Of a stretch of 64,000 nucleotides of DNA, positions 1 through 11,200 are shown piece after piece. Within the stretch, counting starts at the first letter, position 1. Every line of letters begins with the position of its first letter. Both the position numbers and the translations under genes were made by a program. Source of the DNA: Phallus indusiatus (lineage: Eukaryota; Basidiomycota; Agaricomycetes; Phallales; Phallaceae). The stretch spans positions 310,001 to 374,000 of the forward strand of contig JAQFWX010000008.1 in the NCBI GenBank assembly GCA_027605045.1, given 5' to 3'. Under the pieces are notes generated by a model. That model saw nothing but the letters and a program-made list of their open reading frames with translations. It ran no database searches and was not told the DNA's origin.

Positions 1-1
1 C

Positions 2-127
2 AAAGTGCACAAACGGCGGTGCAAAGCACTAAAAGAACCGGCGTATACCATTGAGGAAGCTGAACGAGCGGCGGGTTTGGGGAGAGAAGATTATAGACAG
101 TCAACGAAAGAAGTACAGATGACATGA
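2..127 (+). CDS. BUD20: BUD20/ZNF593-like zinc finger protein, C-terminal end (partial)
   Basis: Only the last exon end is in the window; it is open from base 2 to a TGA at 125-127. The visible peptide begins KVHKRRCKALKEPAYTIEEA and ends GLGREDYRQSTKEVQMT. This matches the segment after the C2H2 zinc finger in the Bud20/ZNF593 family, where 'H-F-R-x-K-x-H-K-R-R-x-K-x-L' is followed by 'P-Y-x-Q-E-E-A-E-x-A-x-G'. Bud20 is a shuttling factor that helps export pre-60S ribosomal subunits. The zinc ligands except the final His region lie outside the window, so the assignment rests on this tail alone. Confidence 0.75.
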   Translation, partial: KVHKRRCKALKEPAYTIEEAERAAGLGREDYRQSTKEVQMT

Positions 128-1524
128 CGGTAGGAAACGTGTTTAAAAACTGGGATTTCAATTCCAGACCTTGGCTTAGGGTATGATAATTGTACTACAT
201 AGTCTTTAACTTATGTCGGGCATAATGCAATTCTCTATTAATTCGCAGTGGTGTCTTATTAAAGCATGGGAGCATAAACACATGATTTTAATGCAATAGA
301 GATATACAGTGCAACGCAGAGGTCTGGTTCCCTTTTTTTTACTCAAATGTTCGATGGGTAGAGCATCTGTGTGGAGACTCTGGTCAAAAATGGGCATGAC
401 GAGAGTAATGGAATTGTACGTACGACGCGAACTGATGCACCAAAGCAGTGTGGTGGCAGATTCGAGGCGAATTTTGATTTGACGACACCCGAGTTACCGT
501 GCGGTCGGGTTACACGTCTAGATTTTCACGGATACAATAAGAATTCCTCTCGTTGAAATTGAGGTGTGAGTGAAAGTACTAACCCCCAGATTACCCGGAT
601 CTTTGAGCCTTGGACTTCCTTTTTGGCTCGATAGACGTAGGCAACACGCTATGCAAGAAATTATGAGCTATTTACGGACAGACTTTTGTCAGAGCCCGAG
701 GAGAATCTACCTTGCCCAAGTAATATTGTGCCTCTTCTTTGTTCGCAACACCTTCGATTTGGAGTAATGACTGGTTGGGACGTGAGTTACGCTTTCCTCG
801 TTTGTGTCCCAAAACGCGTCCTTTGGTGTATAGCCTATAAGTATTGGCGTAAGTACAGAGCTCGGTCATCCAGCAAAGCGTTGATGCATCCATCGAAATT
901 CCGTGCTCTCAAATAACGAATTTCGAGCAGAAAGCATTGTTTCGATAAGAACAAAGTTAATCCAACTCACCGTGTTGAACCCATCCCTAATTACCTTGAT
1001 GTCGTCGAAGAAAGTTTGTCTTGAGAGCGAAGATTTGTCGTTGGTTGATGCTGACTAAGCTGGGCCGACCCCCCGTGCACCAGCCACCGGCCAGCGAATA
1101 AGTAGCCGAGGGAATGGGCTTGAAATCTTTTTTTTCTTTCTTTCTTCAACTTCACCATCGATGCAGTAATTTCATGGACTGCACTCATACATCGTGTTTA
1201 GATCGATTGATTGGGTAACGGAGCGATGGGTATCACATTGATGCATTTCCCCGATGTCATTGTCAGAATAAGGATTTATCTTTTTATTCTGGATTCACGT
1301 GTATTAAAACTACACTACACCATAATGTTGCACTGGGTACATAGTTACATACACATAAATATACCACCACACTTCTTGTCAAACATCTCCCATGCTGTCC
1401 CATGCCAGCATTTCATCATTAGCCCTAATTTCGTCTTTCAACAAGTGTAAACCCTTGGTTATAAAAGAAATGTGCTTGAGGGTTTTCTCTTGTCTTCACT
1501 CACCACCACACCACCACCACTATT
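128..1524. other. Intergenic region, no gene recognised
   Basis: Short open frames occur on both strands (for example 686-916 + and 991-1188 -) but none shows a recognisable domain, splice pattern or compositional signature of coding DNA. The CT-rich stretch just before 1525 (about 1490-1524) fits a fungal promoter/5' leader for the ArgJ gene. Confidence 0.6.
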
Positions 1525-3061
1525 ATGCGACGTATTCTCAAAAAAATGAGCGTTCCTCTCAGATACTCCTCTTCCTCGGCGGCAGCCAACTCCTCAAAAG
1601 CTAGACATGTTCTCCCAATCCATTCGCACACACTTCCACGAGACTTCGTGGCAACGGGCGTTCATTGTGGAGTCAAAAAGAAACCCGGCATTCTAGATCT
1701 CGGGCTCGTTCTCTCAACAGCACCTGTCGAACAGACTTCAAGTGCTGCATGCTTTACACGAAATGCGTTCAAAGCGGCACCTGTTACCGTCAGTTCTGAA
1801 GTCCTCGAACGCGCAAAGGGACGTGCTCGCGCTCTCGTTCTCAACAGCGGTTGTGCCAATGCTGTCACTGGAAAGCAGGGTTTATCCGACGCTTGGGCTA
1901 TGTCGAGTGCTACTGATAAACTGCTCAAATATAAGAGCGATAATCCGAGTACACTGGTCATGTCTACTGGTGTTATTGGGCAAAACCTCCCGATGAGCAA
2001 AATTCTTGCTGGTATCGAGTCAGCATCGTCCGCTCTAGGTTCAACACCGGATCATTGGAACCGTCTTGCCCAAGCCTTCATGACCACTGACACATTCCCT
2101 AAAATTCGGGCACGGGCTGTTGATATTTCCGGTACGACTGTGCGCATCGTCGGGATTGACAAGGGTGCTGGTATGATTCACCCTGATATGGGACCTTCAC
2201 CTGCAACGCTTCCACTACACGCCACTCTTCTTGGTCTCCTTGCGACTGATGCCAGTATATCTCCTTCCAGTCTTCAGAACGCTTTGACATATGCTGTTGA
2301 GCGAAGTTTCAATTCGATCAGTGTTGATGGCGATATGAGCACAAATGATACGATTATCGCCTTGGCTAATGGTGCTGCTGGAGGAATCGAGATTGACGAA
2401 CACAAGACGCCGAAAGAATTTGAACAGTTTAGGGATGAGTTGACTAAATTTGCGATAGAGTTGGCTCAGTTGGTGGTCCGAGACGGTGAGGGTGCAACTA
2501 AGTTTGTGACAGTATCAATAGAGGTCGGTATATTTTACTACTCTGTTAGCTCGAGATTATCATCCCTTATCATTATCAGGGTGCCGCTTCGTTTGAAGAT
2601 GCCCATCGCGTTGCTTCGACCATATCAACGTCAGCACTAGTAAAGACTGCCCTATATGGAGAAGACGCGAAGTAAGCTTTAACCACTCTTCGTTAATAAA
2701 CGCGTCTAATTGTGTCTTCAAAGCTGGGGTCGCATATTAGCCGCATTGGGCCGAGTGCCACTCAGCGCAGCCATCGATCCCACACGTGTATCTGTCTCGT
2801 TCTTGACCTCGGATGGCTCAGAACCTCTCAAGCTTCTTGTCAACGGAGAACCCCAAAACATGGACGAGAGTCGCGCGAAGGCTATTATTTCGAAAGAAGA
2901 TATAGAGATTCTTGTTGAAATGGGCATGGGCTCTGAAGGAGCGAAATACTGGACCTGTGACTTTAGCCATGTGAGTGTTTTTTGCCTGTTTTGAATCCTA
3001 TTCGAGCTGAGAACATCTTTCTTAGGAATATGTTACTATTAACGGTTCATACCGAAGTTGA
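1525..3061 (+). CDS. ARG7: Arginine biosynthesis bifunctional protein ArgJ, mitochondrial
   Basis: Glutamate N-acetyltransferase/ornithine acetyltransferase, which transfers the acetyl group from N-acetylornithine to glutamate in the mitochondrial cyclic arginine pathway. Exons 1525-2523, 2580-2671, 2724-2970 and 3026-3061 give 457 aa. Visible family signatures: LVLNSGCANAVTG, STGVIGQNLP, the autoproteolysis site (KGAGMIHPDMG followed by LHA|TLLG; the Thr is the nucleophile of the beta chain), SFNSISVDGDMSTND, VRDGEGATKF, ALYGEDANWGRILAA and the C-terminal EYVTINGSYRS. The first ~30 residues are basic and Ser/Ala rich, as expected of a mitochondrial presequence; Met at 1546 is an alternative start. 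The first intron has an unusual GTCGGT donor, chosen because it restores the conserved VSIEGAASFEDA join. The symbol follows yeast usage (ECM42/ARG7). Confidence 0.95.
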
Positions 3062-3305
3062 GAGAAGTGTATCGCTACTGTACGAATACCGCGCCACAGT
3101 CATATCCTTTTTTCACTTTAGTTATCTCTATGCTTTTTTTTTCTGGAATTATTGAATTTTCAGAGTGATTGTGTTCGAGACAATTCTGGCTGGTCCGAGT
3201 GAGTGCGCATACATTTCCACGTGATTCATTTGTCATCACCACCTATCTGGTACCTCACAGCAATGAGTCTGACGCACACGTATTCCTTTCCTTTAAACCA
3301 CCATC

Positions 3306-4464
3306 ATGTCCGAATCAGATATACCTGTTCTCCTTCATATAAGCCACAAAGGAATCAACTATGATATATCCCTTCTTCCAACTGAGACATTAGAGGTCTT
3401 GCATGATCGCATCTATGAGAAGACTGCCGTTCCCCCGTCTTTTCAGAAATTACTTTACAAAGGGAAGAAGGCCAATGCTTCTGAAGATACCCCTGTTGTT
3501 GAGGCAGGCTTGCAGAATGGAACGAAAGTTATGGTTTTAGGGTCGACTGAACAGGAGATTGGGGCTCTAAAAGCTGCGGAAGCTGAGGAGAGGAGAAAGG
3601 CCGATATTTTGAAACGACGCGCTCTGAAGGGACCTACGAAGGTACGTAGCTCATTAAATTGTTTTGTCCTACGGTTCAAATTCTAATTTGGGTGTTTCTT
3701 CTTGCGCAGGTCCGGAATACAGGTAGAGGTCAAGTCTCAAGCTATAGATTCCATAAGCTCGAACCACTGCGACATTTACCCCATCCTGAAACCGCTCTCG
3801 CGCTCCTGAAACGGCTGTCGGAAGATCCTGCTATTACACACGTCATGCAACTACATAAGTTTTCTGTCGGTCTACTTACCGAACTCGCTCCTCACGAACA
3901 TCCACACCTTCTCGGATTGAATGAAAATGCGGGACAGGTATGTTATGCGAACTTGTTTTATTGCGAACATGCTTAAGCACCTTCGTTTCCAGGCTATCAA
4001 GTTGAGGATTCGTACAGACGCGTACGATGGGTTTAGGTTGTACAGTGAAGTCAGACGTGTCCTATGCCACGAACTGACACATAATGTTTGGGGAGATCAC
4101 GATGATAATGTAAGTTCAACTTCAATTTAAAGATGCTGTCTTATTAACATGTCGTTCTTTTCACAAGTTCAAAGCTTTGAATTCGCAACTGAACCGGGAG
4201 GTTGCCGAATACGAACGGACTCTTGCGCTAAATACCCATACTCTCAAAGGAGATGCTGCTGCATTTGATCACGAAATTGAAGCCGAGGCTGAAGGTATTA
4301 TTGGAGGATCTTATGTTCTTGGAGGTGGAAGTGTGTCGGACGTTTTGGCATCGGAATCTCCCGAGGAGAGACGACGACGTGTCCTGGAAGCCGCGGCCGC
4401 TCGGCTGCAGCAAGAAGAGAAGCATATTGAAGATATGTGTGGAAGTATAGCTAAAAAGTCTTGA
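3306..4464 (+). CDS. Ubiquitin-like/WLM-domain metalloprotease (Wss1/SPRTN-like)
   Basis: Four exons (3306-3641, 3710-3937, 3993-4109, 4168-4464) encode 325 aa. Residues ~7-75 form a ubiquitin-like fold (VLLHISHKGINYDISLLPTE, then FQKLLYKGK). The middle part is a WLM domain with the zincin motif HELTHNVWGDHDD: the HExxH His and Glu plus a downstream His form the metal site, and WGDHD is diagnostic of WLM proteases. The C-terminal ~60 aa contain GGSYVLGGG and an ERRRRVLEAAAARLQQEE helix. The family cleaves DNA-protein crosslinks or sumoylated/ubiquitylated substrates; the N-terminal ubiquitin-like domain resembles the fission-yeast and plant UBL-WLM subgroup rather than budding-yeast Wss1. Neighbours POLD4 and MMS2 also act in damage tolerance. 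Confidence 0.9.
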
Positions 4465-4621
4465 ATAATGCATAAATGCGCGGAAGTTGATATATTTTTG
4501 ATTGTACTACTACTAGCCCGTCCATCATGCATTACACTAGAGCCCGTATAATATATTCCCACGCCTTCCATCTTTCATTTTTTCAACCAAAACCTTTCAT
4601 CTCTTTTCTCTTATTAAAGCC

Positions 4622-5266
4622 ATGGCACCAAAGGAAAGCTCAACCCCTAGAAAAACCACATCTCGTCAATCGAAGATATCATTTAAACCTACGAAGCGTG
4701 ATGCTGCCCCGATTAAAGCCAAAGCCAAAGCCAAGGCGACGCCGAAGTCCAAGTCGAAAGCAAAGCAGGCCGAGCTGTCGCAAGAGTCTGATGCTGAATC
4801 CGACAGTTCTTCGCAGGAAGTCATTAATACCGGAAATACAACTCATCTGGACGTTCATGACAAGGCTGGTCGGTATAAGCGGTATTTCAAGGAAACGCGA
4901 GCATTAATGAATAACAAAAAACCAAGTGAGAACTAATAAATTTATCATCTATTACGCGCTTAATTTATATATGTCATCTGGTTATCAGTACATTTTGAAG
5001 ATCAGCCGAAAGTATATCAAATGTTACGTGTGTTCGACAATACGTACGAATTCGGACCTTGCGTTGGTATGACCCGTCTGGAACGATGGGAGCGCGCTCA
5101 GGCTTTGGGTCTGAATCCTCCGCCTGAAGTCAGTTTTCTCTATTCATATGACATTAGTTTGAAATATCTCATTTTTATTTCTTAGGTACGGGAGATCCTC
5201 TTAACGGAACAAGGTCAGGCGGACGCAGAAATTGCACACTCTGTTTTTTATGGCCGAGTTATATGA
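4622..5266 (+). CDS. CDM1: DNA polymerase delta subunit 4 (POLD4/Cdm1)
   Basis: Three exons (4622-4925, 4989-5128, 5186-5266) give 174 aa. The first ~60 residues are Lys/Ser rich and disordered, beginning with RQSKISFKPTKR, which resembles a PIP-like basic motif. The conserved C-terminal core contains FGPCVGMTRLERWERAQALG and LNPPPEVREIL, matching the signature YGPCxGxTRLxRWxRAxxLGLxPPPEV of the smallest Pol delta subunit. It stabilises the polymerase and binds PCNA. The start at 4622 directly follows a pyrimidine-rich leader and precedes APKESSTPRKT. It ends about 480 bp from the convergent MMS2 gene. Confidence 0.93.
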
Positions 5267-5744
5267 CTTAACGATATACTGTATCTGTCTGTATCATGTC
5301 GCGGGGCTCATGTTATTTCATTTATTATCGCTGCTTTCCACTTGTCAATCCCTAAAGTACGTGTGCTTTTACTTGTTGTTTTTTTTCATGTTTCGTGTCC
5401 CATGTAGTTATGACCAAAGTTATGATGTTGCCGAATAATAATAACAGTCAATCGTTTATCCTATCATATGCAGTGATAATCATGCGCAATCAAATCACTT
5501 GGCATGGCACTGAATGATTAATCAAGATCCAAGGCGTGCAATCATTGGGAGAGAGTCCGCCCACAGACTGCGGATGTTCTCATGTTGGACTTGGTTACAT
5601 AGTCTCACGCGACAATCGCCTGTGCTTGGCTGAAGGTATATTATTCCTGCGTGCATGCCTCTTTGAAATTACAAAATACAAACCGACTGCTTTCCTCGTT
5701 CATTTGAGAGATATTGAACACTCATTCATTAGATAAAGTCTGCT
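5267..5744. other. Intergenic region between convergent POLD4 and MMS2
   Basis: Contains 3' untranslated sequence of both genes. Nothing recognisable beyond AT-rich tracts with AATAATAATAA-like sequence near 5437-5446 that could serve POLD4 polyadenylation. Confidence 0.5.
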
Positions 5745-6370
5745 TCAGAAAGTACTACCTTCGGGTGGCTGTGGCGCTTTGCGATTGTTGAATGACGCCA
5801 TTTCCCTATCACAAGAGTTTAGAGAAACGTCGAGGTCTCCAAATTAACCACGAGAAGTCAGGACAGACCTTCTGATTTCTACTAGCACCGTCTCAAGGCT
5901 GTTGTTCCTATTCCAGTTTGCCAAGACCGGAAGTTTCGTGGGATCAACTTTGCCGTCAAGTTGGCTTACGAAGGGTAAGTTGACACGAGAAACGAATTGA
6001 AGTGTTGGTGGCGCATCAGGATAACTATCACCACATGTAATCTTGAGCGTGTAAATTCGGTTTTCATGTACGGTCTGCAAGGTGGCAAGTGATCGAAATG
6101 AAGATCTGATCAGCGAATTCTGCTACGGGATTCTTACATGCCCTGGTCCGATGATCGTTCCATTCCAGTGTGTCATCATAATGTCATCAGCATCTTCGAG
6201 ACCATAAGAGCATGAGCCATCGCCAATCCCTTTCTCTCCCTTTTCCAATTCTTCCAATAAACGAAAATTACGTGGCACTGAATAGAATACATAGATCAGC
6301 AGAAAGAACATATTATAGTCGGAAAGGAAAGAAGTGAATTCAAATGCCTTCCCGCCATACCTTTTGCCAT
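5745..6370 (-). CDS. MMS2: Ubiquitin-conjugating enzyme variant Mms2 (UBE2V)
   Basis: Four exons on the minus strand: 6361-6370 (only 10 coding bases, ATG GCA AAA G), 6138-6277, 5869-6074 and 5745-5805, giving 138 aa. The protein reads [20 protein letters not shown], then [37 protein letters not shown] and ends PPEGSTF. It lacks a catalytic Cys, as expected of a UEV. Mms2 pairs with Ubc13 to make K63-linked ubiquitin chains on PCNA for error-free post-replication repair. The short first exon was chosen because its GTATGG donor restores the invariant [13 protein letters not shown]. The gene is divergent from HSE1, with 210 bp between the two starts. Confidence 0.95.
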
Positions 6371-6580
6371 AGAGAATTAACTTTCAAAAAGCTTCAGAAA
6401 AAGGGTGAAAGAACGGTTTAAAGAATCGGAAAGAAGCAGTGCTGTATTATCGATCTTTCATGGATGCGGACTTTGAATTGGCTGTGGACTCCGGACTGCC
6501 GCCTGTCACATAAATTGGCTAACTCATTACTATCCCGCAGCTTTTGCAGTCCAAAGAGCTGAACATCGGCCACTACGATT

Positions 6581-9500
6581 ATGCCTAGTAACGCATACGA
6601 TGAAATAGTTGGTACGTTCTCCCATGAATTCTCTTTTTCTTGTTCGGGGCTTATCTCGAATGCGTTATTTTCTCTCTCTAGCTAAGACAACGGACGAGAA
6701 CCTGACGACTGAAAACTGGGAGCTCATTCTCAATTTATGTGACAAAGTCAACGATGAAGGAGAATCCGGGTGAGTTTTTCAACATCAGTGGAAGACTTAT
6801 AACCAAACTCAAGCTGAGACTCCTATTATTAGAGCGCGAGCTGTCATGGCAGCCTTGCTGAAACGCTTAGCTCATCGAAGCCCCACTGTCCAACTATTTT
6901 CCCTCTCTCTTGCTGAAGCTCTATCGAAGAACTGTGGCGAATACCTGCATCGGGAATTAGCATCTCGGTCGTTCACTCAAGGCCTGGAAAAATTGATTAC
7001 GGACAGGGTAAGCGAAAGTTCCAGCGTTTTCTGCCGATCCTAGCTTTATGTGTAAATGGTCTTTAGAACACGCATGAGAAAGTGAAACGAAGAGGGCTGT
7101 ATTTGGTTAGCTTATGGACTGGGGAGTTTGAATCCAATCCACAATTAGGATTAATGGAGGAACTTTATGAGAGTCTCAAATCTAAAGGTGCGGTGGATTC
7201 TAGCTCTCTGATGGGAACAACGATCCCTTAATACAGATGCGTCCACAGATTATAATTTCGAACAAATAAAAGAACCTCAGCCACCTGCTATGGACGAAGA
7301 CGAAATTCGCAGGAAAGAAGAAGAGGAACTACAAAAGGTTCTTGAAATGTCACTTCGCGACAAGGGCGGCAGGAGCGCACCGACATGGGAAACATCTGGC
7401 TCGTCCAGTAGCTCTTCTCGACCTGGTCCCTCGGTATCGAGCACCACTGCCGCTGCTCAAGTTTCTGAACCATTGCGTACCTCGTCGCATCGAACGCAGG
7501 ACAGTGCGACAAAGCATGTTCCTCAATCAAGCGTTCCCCAGGCAACTTCACCGGCTAGAGGAACGACCTCATCTAGCTCCTCCATAAAGTCCAACTCTTC
7601 CACGAACAACATAACACGCGTGAGAGCTCTCCATTCCTTTGAGCCCACTGTGGCTGGTGAATTGGGATTCGAAAAAGGCGATATTATTAAAGTGACTGAC
7701 CGCGCATATGAAAATTGGTGGAGGGGTCAGTTGAGGGGAAGGACTGGGATTTTCCCTGTGAATTATGTGGTTTGTATCTTTTTTGCAATAGATGATTTGC
7801 ATTTTTGTGATCATAAACTTTTTTAGGAGCCTTTACCTGATGTGACTTCCGACGAGCTTGCTCGCGAAGCGGAGCAGGAAGCTACCGTCTTTGCGCAAGC
7901 GACAAATATTGATAAGTTGGTTGAGATGTTGAGATCTTTCGACCCGTCTCAAGATAATTTGGCCGATAACGATGAAATTCAAGTAAACAACCTTCTTTTT
8001 TCGATTTCTTTGATAATATCTAATAATTCACCGAAGGAATTGTATCGATCAAGCATGGCGCTACGGCCTAAAATTGTGAAGCTGATTGACAAGTACAGCC
8101 AAAAACGAGGTAACGTTTGATTTGTGTGCGTTGAACGCTATAGCGCTCATTTCGTGAATTATAGCGGAATTGGTAGCAATGAACGAGAATTTCGTAAAGG
8201 CTCGGGCAGTATTTGATCAAATGATGGAAGAGAGCTTGGCGAGACACACAGGAGGTAAGATATACCACGAGGTTGCGTCAAATATGGTGTCGCTAAGGTA
8301 CACTGGTTTTTTAGTCTATGAAACTAGACAGCAAGGCTATCATCCCGAATCCCGACCGTACGGCTGGGATAAAGGTTATGAACAGCCAGGAGGATATGGA
8401 GGATATGGATCGACTCCTGCGCCATATCAGGCCTCTCAGCCGCCTTATCAATCACAGCCGTACCCAGCTCAGAGTGAGCCCCCATATGGTTTCCACAACC
8501 GTCGGGCGACTATCTACGGAGGTCCACATCAATCTCAAGCGTATCCTCCCGGAGAGCAATATGCGCCTAATCCACAACCATATGGTCAGCCTCCCGATCA
8601 AGCGGTTCCTGGATACCCAAGCCCAAGCGTCCAGTCGCCGCCACCCGCGTCGATGGTTCAGCCCCAAAATCAACCATTCCCACAACCCCAGGTGCAATCC
8701 CAGCCGCAACAGCAACCTCACCCTCAACCTCAGTCCCAGCCTCAGCCCCAACCACAACCACAATCGCAGCCTCAATATCAACCGCAACACCAACCGCAAC
8801 ACCAACCGCAACACCAACCTCAATATCCGTCTCAGCAGCAGCCACAAGCATCCGTTTTGTCTCAACAGCCTCAGGCTTTGGCACAACATCAGAATCAAGC
8901 GCAAGCGCGACCTTCGGCTCAAGTACAAACGCAAGCGCAACCTCAACCGCAGGGACCAACCCCTCAAAGCCCAACTCAAGCTCAACAGTCGCCACAGCAA
9001 CAGCTTCCTGCAGGTCCACCTTATCCTTTCGATCCCAATATCCAATATCCTGATTCTAATGCGCAAGCTTGGGCTCAGTACTATGCTCAAGGCGGGACGG
9101 ATCCAGCCGGTGCAGTGTACTTTATTTCTGTACCTGGTATAACAGACGCGTCTGGACCACAACAATCGTCTCAGAGTGCAGGTAGCACGGCTGTTGGGGC
9201 GAATTCAAATGCTACTATCAATGGAACGTCGATTGGAGGTTTGGAGTCGCAGATGCAAAATCTCAGTGTTAGTTCGAATGGTAACGTAGCCCAACAAACG
9301 CAATCACAACCACAACCACAACCACAACCTCAGCCGGAGTACGGACCTAAGCGACAATCGTCACTACACTCTTCTTCAGTTATGCCGTCGTATGAAGCTT
9401 CTGGAGGTGTGATTGCTGGAGATAATTCTGCTATATATCCGGGTTCCGGGGGTGAAAATGTAGCAGTGGCTAACTCAATTTCGGATCCGTCACTTCAACA

Positions 9501-9585
9501 ACTCGGTCGAACTCCGTATTCATATGGCGCCCCTACACCATATTACACAGGTAGCGCGCCATTGCAACACGCTACTTCTAATTGA
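6581..9585 (+). CDS. HSE1: Hse1, ESCRT-0 subunit (VHS-UIM-SH3-GAT protein, STAM-like)
   Basis: Nine exons (6581-6611, 6682-6769, 6833-7007, 7067-7187, 7237-7769, 7827-7982, 8037-8109, 8165-8254, 8315-9585), 845 aa. Domain order: VHS domain (TTENWELILNLCDKVNDEG; LAEALSKNCG) at ~1-140; UIM (EEEELQKVLEMSLRDKGG) ~170; Ser-rich linker; SH3 domain (RVRALHSFEPTVAGELGFEK, then WWRGQLRGRTGIFPVNYV); a GAT-like helical segment; and a ~420-aa Pro/Gln-rich tail. Hse1 with Vps27 sorts ubiquitylated cargo at endosomes. The tail is far longer than in yeast Hse1 and contains tandem PQPQ and QHQP repeats near 8700-8830, a likely site of length polymorphism. Confidence 0.95.
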
Positions 9586-11200
9586 TTACTTTGCTCTTGC
9601 GGTTGTGTTTTATCTCTCGTATCGTAAAGATGGATTTATTTATTATTCATATTGTTCATTCTATTCTTTTGCAGTCCTGGAATGATTCGGAGATATCCCA
9701 TATGCAAATGATAACGACAAAGTATTGCCTGTGTTTTTCAATACCTATGTACATGAAGAAATAAAAAGTTATCTATTAATTTCTGTTTTCGGTGCTTGTG
9801 TGACCTGTATGTACTATCTAATCACTTTTCATCCCTTCTGCCCGTTAATTTGAAGGAACACTGATTGATTCGTTTTCGTGCTAGGCTTGCATTTGATACG
9901 TCCAGCTCCAATCGTATGATGCCTTGACAGCCCGATGCATAATTTCCAACGTCAATGTGCTTGGTAGGGTCTGCCAGCGAGCCAAATATCACCCTCCGAG
10001 TCGAACGCACTTAGCCTCTTCCCTTGCAGGGAAACCACGCGGAAAGATAACAGTCTTAAAATACAACAACGCATCAAGTGAATCCAGCTCCCCTCTCAAA
10101 AAGGCAGTGCGCTGCGGGTTAGGTACGCTAAAAAAACTGCGTTAAGACAATGACAACCACCACTGATAGCTTCCAAGGTTTATCCGGCATGACTGTAAGG
10201 CAAGTTGTCTTGGCAAATGGAAGCAATTAAGCCGGTATTTCCTAAAAGACTTGCAAAGGACGAGAACTATCGACTGCGGGAAGCAGGGCGATCCATCGAC
10301 CCAATCCCAATGCCTCCAGTGGAAGTCGGTCTGCCGGAACCATATGAGCGCTTCCGTTTCGGCTTTTGCTACTGCGGGGAGGCATACTCCGATGACATTG
10401 GACAATTCTAGTCCGGTCCAACTTTTTTAGTATACCTGGCAAATGCGATGAAAGTATGATTTTATCATCTGTTGAGGCGAGATGACGTGTTGGTATGTGG
10501 TTAAAAAAATGATTAAACCGTGTTTCATAGGTTCAGCTCGGATTCTTGGTGTCTGTGTCTGTCGCCATCAATGTCAGTCCTAACTCAGGTTTTTCCGGTG
10601 GGAATCCTTGTTCAAGTGCGTGGGGAGTTTGATCACGTTTTTCCTCACTGGTTGCTGTTCACTAAAAATAATTAATTCTTTGATACAGAAAAATAGGAAA
10701 ATCAAGAAGTAAAGTCCGAAATCAGAAATGCCAAAGTCCCTTTACAAGCGAGCAAGTCCGAAGTCATTTCATCTCAACTCCTCACTCATGGTAGCTGAAC
10801 ATTTCGAATACTTTATGTCTACCTTACTTAAATTTTTCATATTTATAGAAAATAATCGATTACCATCATAATGTTTGCTTCGACCGAAAATAAATCATCG
10901 TTATCTGCCAAGGCGAAGACTAGTCGTATATGATATTTATATTCCCCCTCTGCGCAGCACTTTTTTTGAATGTGGGAGAGGGAACCATTTGAACAATTAC
11001 GATCAGCCAGGACCTTAATTAGAGTCTCGAACTCGGGTTGCATAGCCTGACGTTTACATTTTACCTTTCTTTTTGATTTAAATTGAGACTGTCCCGCTTC
11101 CCCTTTCACCTCACCCATCCTCCCGCTTCCCCCTCGCTTCTTTTCTTTCTCCCCTCGCTCGAACATCCCTTCTATTCTTCTCTCTTATCCCATTATCCCT
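9586..11200. other. Intergenic region, no gene recognised
   Basis: The first ~200 bp are the HSE1 3' region. Several short open frames (e.g. 10205-10411 +, 10142-10405 -) overlap each other on opposite strands without recognisable motifs. The last ~130 bp are strongly pyrimidine-rich (CCTCACCCATCCTCCCGC and TTCTTTTCTTTCTCCCCTCG), typical of the promoter/leader of a highly expressed gene, here the DOMON/b561 gene. Confidence 0.55.

Noticed and set aside
8452..9165. Long minus-strand frame (237 codons, Leu/Arg rich) opposite HSE1
   Set aside because: It is the complement of the Gln/Pro-rich HSE1 tail; the composition follows directly from CAG/CAA/CCA codons read backwards.
11020..11060. tRNA-like T-arm (GAGTCTCGAACTC)
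   Set aside because: No matching acceptor, D or anticodon arms could be folded around it.
10843..11166. 107-codon minus-strand frame upstream of the DOMON gene
   Set aside because: Its start region is only the complement of the CT-rich leader, with no recognisable domain.
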